From Desulfovibrio sp. (GTDB lineage: Bacteria > Desulfobacterota > Desulfovibrionia > Desulfovibrionales > Desulfovibrionaceae), in the NCBI RefSeq assembly GCF_019424165.1, contig NZ_JAHZAA010000057.1, positions 1 through 7,477 on the forward strand: 7,477 bases of DNA, read 5' to 3'. The position numbers and the translations under genes are program-made. Within the stretch, counting starts at the first letter, position 1; every line of letters starts with the position of its first letter. Positions 6,641-7,477 of this stretch are shown here, piece after piece. A model generated the notes under the pieces. That model did no database searches. It saw only the letters and a list, made by a program, of their open reading frames with translations, and had not been told where the DNA came from.

Positions 6641-6670
6641 GTCCTGCAATAAAAGATCTCGCCACAGCCG

Positions 6671-7477
6671 CTAATGGACAGCGTTTACACGCACGCGCTT
6701 TTTCCCGGCCCGGCCGGACTCATCCACAACGCGAATCTCAATATCACCGGGTACGGCTCTCCATAAAAAGGGCTCACCCGGCACACCCTTGCCCAGGTAG
6801 CGGCCATTGACAAACCAGTGCAGTGTTCTCACACCGGCATCGGCGTGAGCCATAAAAACCATGTTCTCATGTCCCGGACTACTCAGGCTCAGTTTGTAGA
6901 TCAGGCCATCCTTGGGCAGGACTATACGGGGAGTTTCTCCCGTAACCATGTTTTCACGCCCGCATTCAGGGGCAAAAGGCGGCGGTTCGGGCTTGGGCAT
7001 TCCGGCCCTCGCAAACATCTGCGCCATATCCGTGGGCCAGAATTCCCATATACGCACCTCTGTGCGGTCTGCCTGCGGCATGCAGGCCCGTAGGCCCGTT
7101 TGCCTGTCTATGAGTATGGGACGGAATACGCCGGAGGATGCCAGCGGCGATACTCCCGGTATAAACCATGTTTTTGCTGTATCTTCACACAGGGATATGT
7201 CCAGGTCTCCGGTTGCCGCGCAAACTTCCACACGCTCCAGGTTAAGCCCGTGCGCAGGTTCCGCCTGATAATCCCGCAACGGTTCGGCCATTGCAAGGTC
7301 CCGCGCTATCTGTGTAAACAGTGGTACGGCGCTGATACCGCCCACAAACAGCGGATTGGGTTTGTTGTCAAAGTTGCCTAGCCAAACCACAAGCACATAC
7401 GGCCCAACAATACCTGCGGCCCACGCATCTCGAAAGCCGTTCGACGTGCCTGTTTTAAGCCGCAAGGGCAGCACTGT
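6671..7477 (-). CDS. pbpC: Penicillin-binding protein 1C, C-terminal part (5' end outside window)
   Basis: Periplasmic, membrane-anchored peptidoglycan synthase. Only about the last 269 codons are present; the frame is open to the window edge, and the GTG at 7474 is not a real start because the catalytic domain continues upstream. The visible part starts at the end of the transpeptidase domain: the KTG box KTGTSNGFRDAW, with the class-typical GFRDAW following, then the WLGNFDN strand. The last 85 or so residues (from RIVLPKDGLIYKL to the end) fit the BiPBP_C domain that caps PBP1C proteins, including LHWFVNGRYLGKG and GDIEIRVVDESGRAG. The glycosyltransferase domain and the SxxK and SxN motifs lie outside the window. 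The protein ends at TAG (6671-6673). It is convergent with brnQ and shows no functional link to it. Confidence 0.93.
   Translation of the reverse strand, partial: TVLPLRLKTGTSNGFRDAWAAGIVGPYVLVVWLGNFDNKPNPLFVGGISAVPLFTQIARDLAMAEPLRDYQAEPAHGLNLERVEVCAATGDLDISLCEDTAKTWFIPGVSPLASSGVFRPILIDRQTGLRACMPQADRTEVRIWEFWPTDMAQMFARAGMPKPEPPPFAPECGRENMVTGETPRIVLPKDGLIYKLSLSSPGHENMVFMAHADAGVRTLHWFVNGRYLGKGVPGEPFLWRAVPGDIEIRVVDESGRAGKKRVRVNAVH

Larger units (their letters stand above)
6380..6670. other. Non-coding, structured gap between convergent genes
   Basis: These 291 bp between the brnQ and PBP1C stops hold no convincing gene; the open frames here look like composition artefacts. Several inverted repeats are present. 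Besides the three listed separately, GGCCGC (6447-6452) can pair with GCGGCC (6476-6481), while the overlapping CACAGG (6452-6457) can pair with CCTGTG (6480-6485). The two foldings exclude each other. Confidence 0.5.

Overview
The window looks like a chromosomal stretch of moderate GC content (my impression, not computed) from a Gram-negative bacterium. Codon choice, gene families and protein style suggest a Desulfovibrio-like sulfate reducer, but this is an impression and not a phylogenetic result. Both ends cut through genes. The left end lies inside a Lon-family protease (+ strand) and the right end inside a PBP1C-type peptidoglycan synthase (- strand).

Layout, left to right. (1) 1-2342 (+): a Lon-related protease with an intact Ser-Lys dyad but a degenerate ATPase module. 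(2) 2343-2463: a short gap with a candidate promoter and a 14-bp palindrome that could be an operator. (3) 2464-3039 (+): a TetR-family regulator. (4) 3040-3276: a leader region with a perfect TTGACA box, a possible 19-codon ORF rich in Tyr/Phe codons, nested inverted repeats and a strong intrinsic terminator. This terminator ends only 28 bp before the next gene. (5) 3277-3396 (+): a 39-residue single-span membrane protein. (6) 3400-4845 (+): a PanF-like sodium:solute symporter, closed by a strong terminator with A- and T-tracts on both sides (4871-4902). (7) 5072-6379 (+): a BrnQ-type branched-chain amino acid carrier. (8) 6380-6670: a non-coding gap between convergent genes with three hairpins whose A-tracts suit termination on the minus strand. 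(9) 6671-7477 (-): the C-terminal part of PBP1C.

The most interesting part is 3040-4845. The symporter and its small partner form a tight two-gene unit (3-nt gap, with the symporter ribosome binding site inside the end of the small ORF). Because the terminator sits immediately upstream with almost no room for a promoter after it, transcription of the pair probably has to read through it. That points to regulated attenuation. The aromatic-rich short ORF is one candidate sensor. The TetR regulator next door, with its own putative operator, may add a second layer. Two amino-acid or organic-solute carriers in a row (PanF-like and BrnQ) suggest a small uptake locus; the substrate of the first is not known from sequence.
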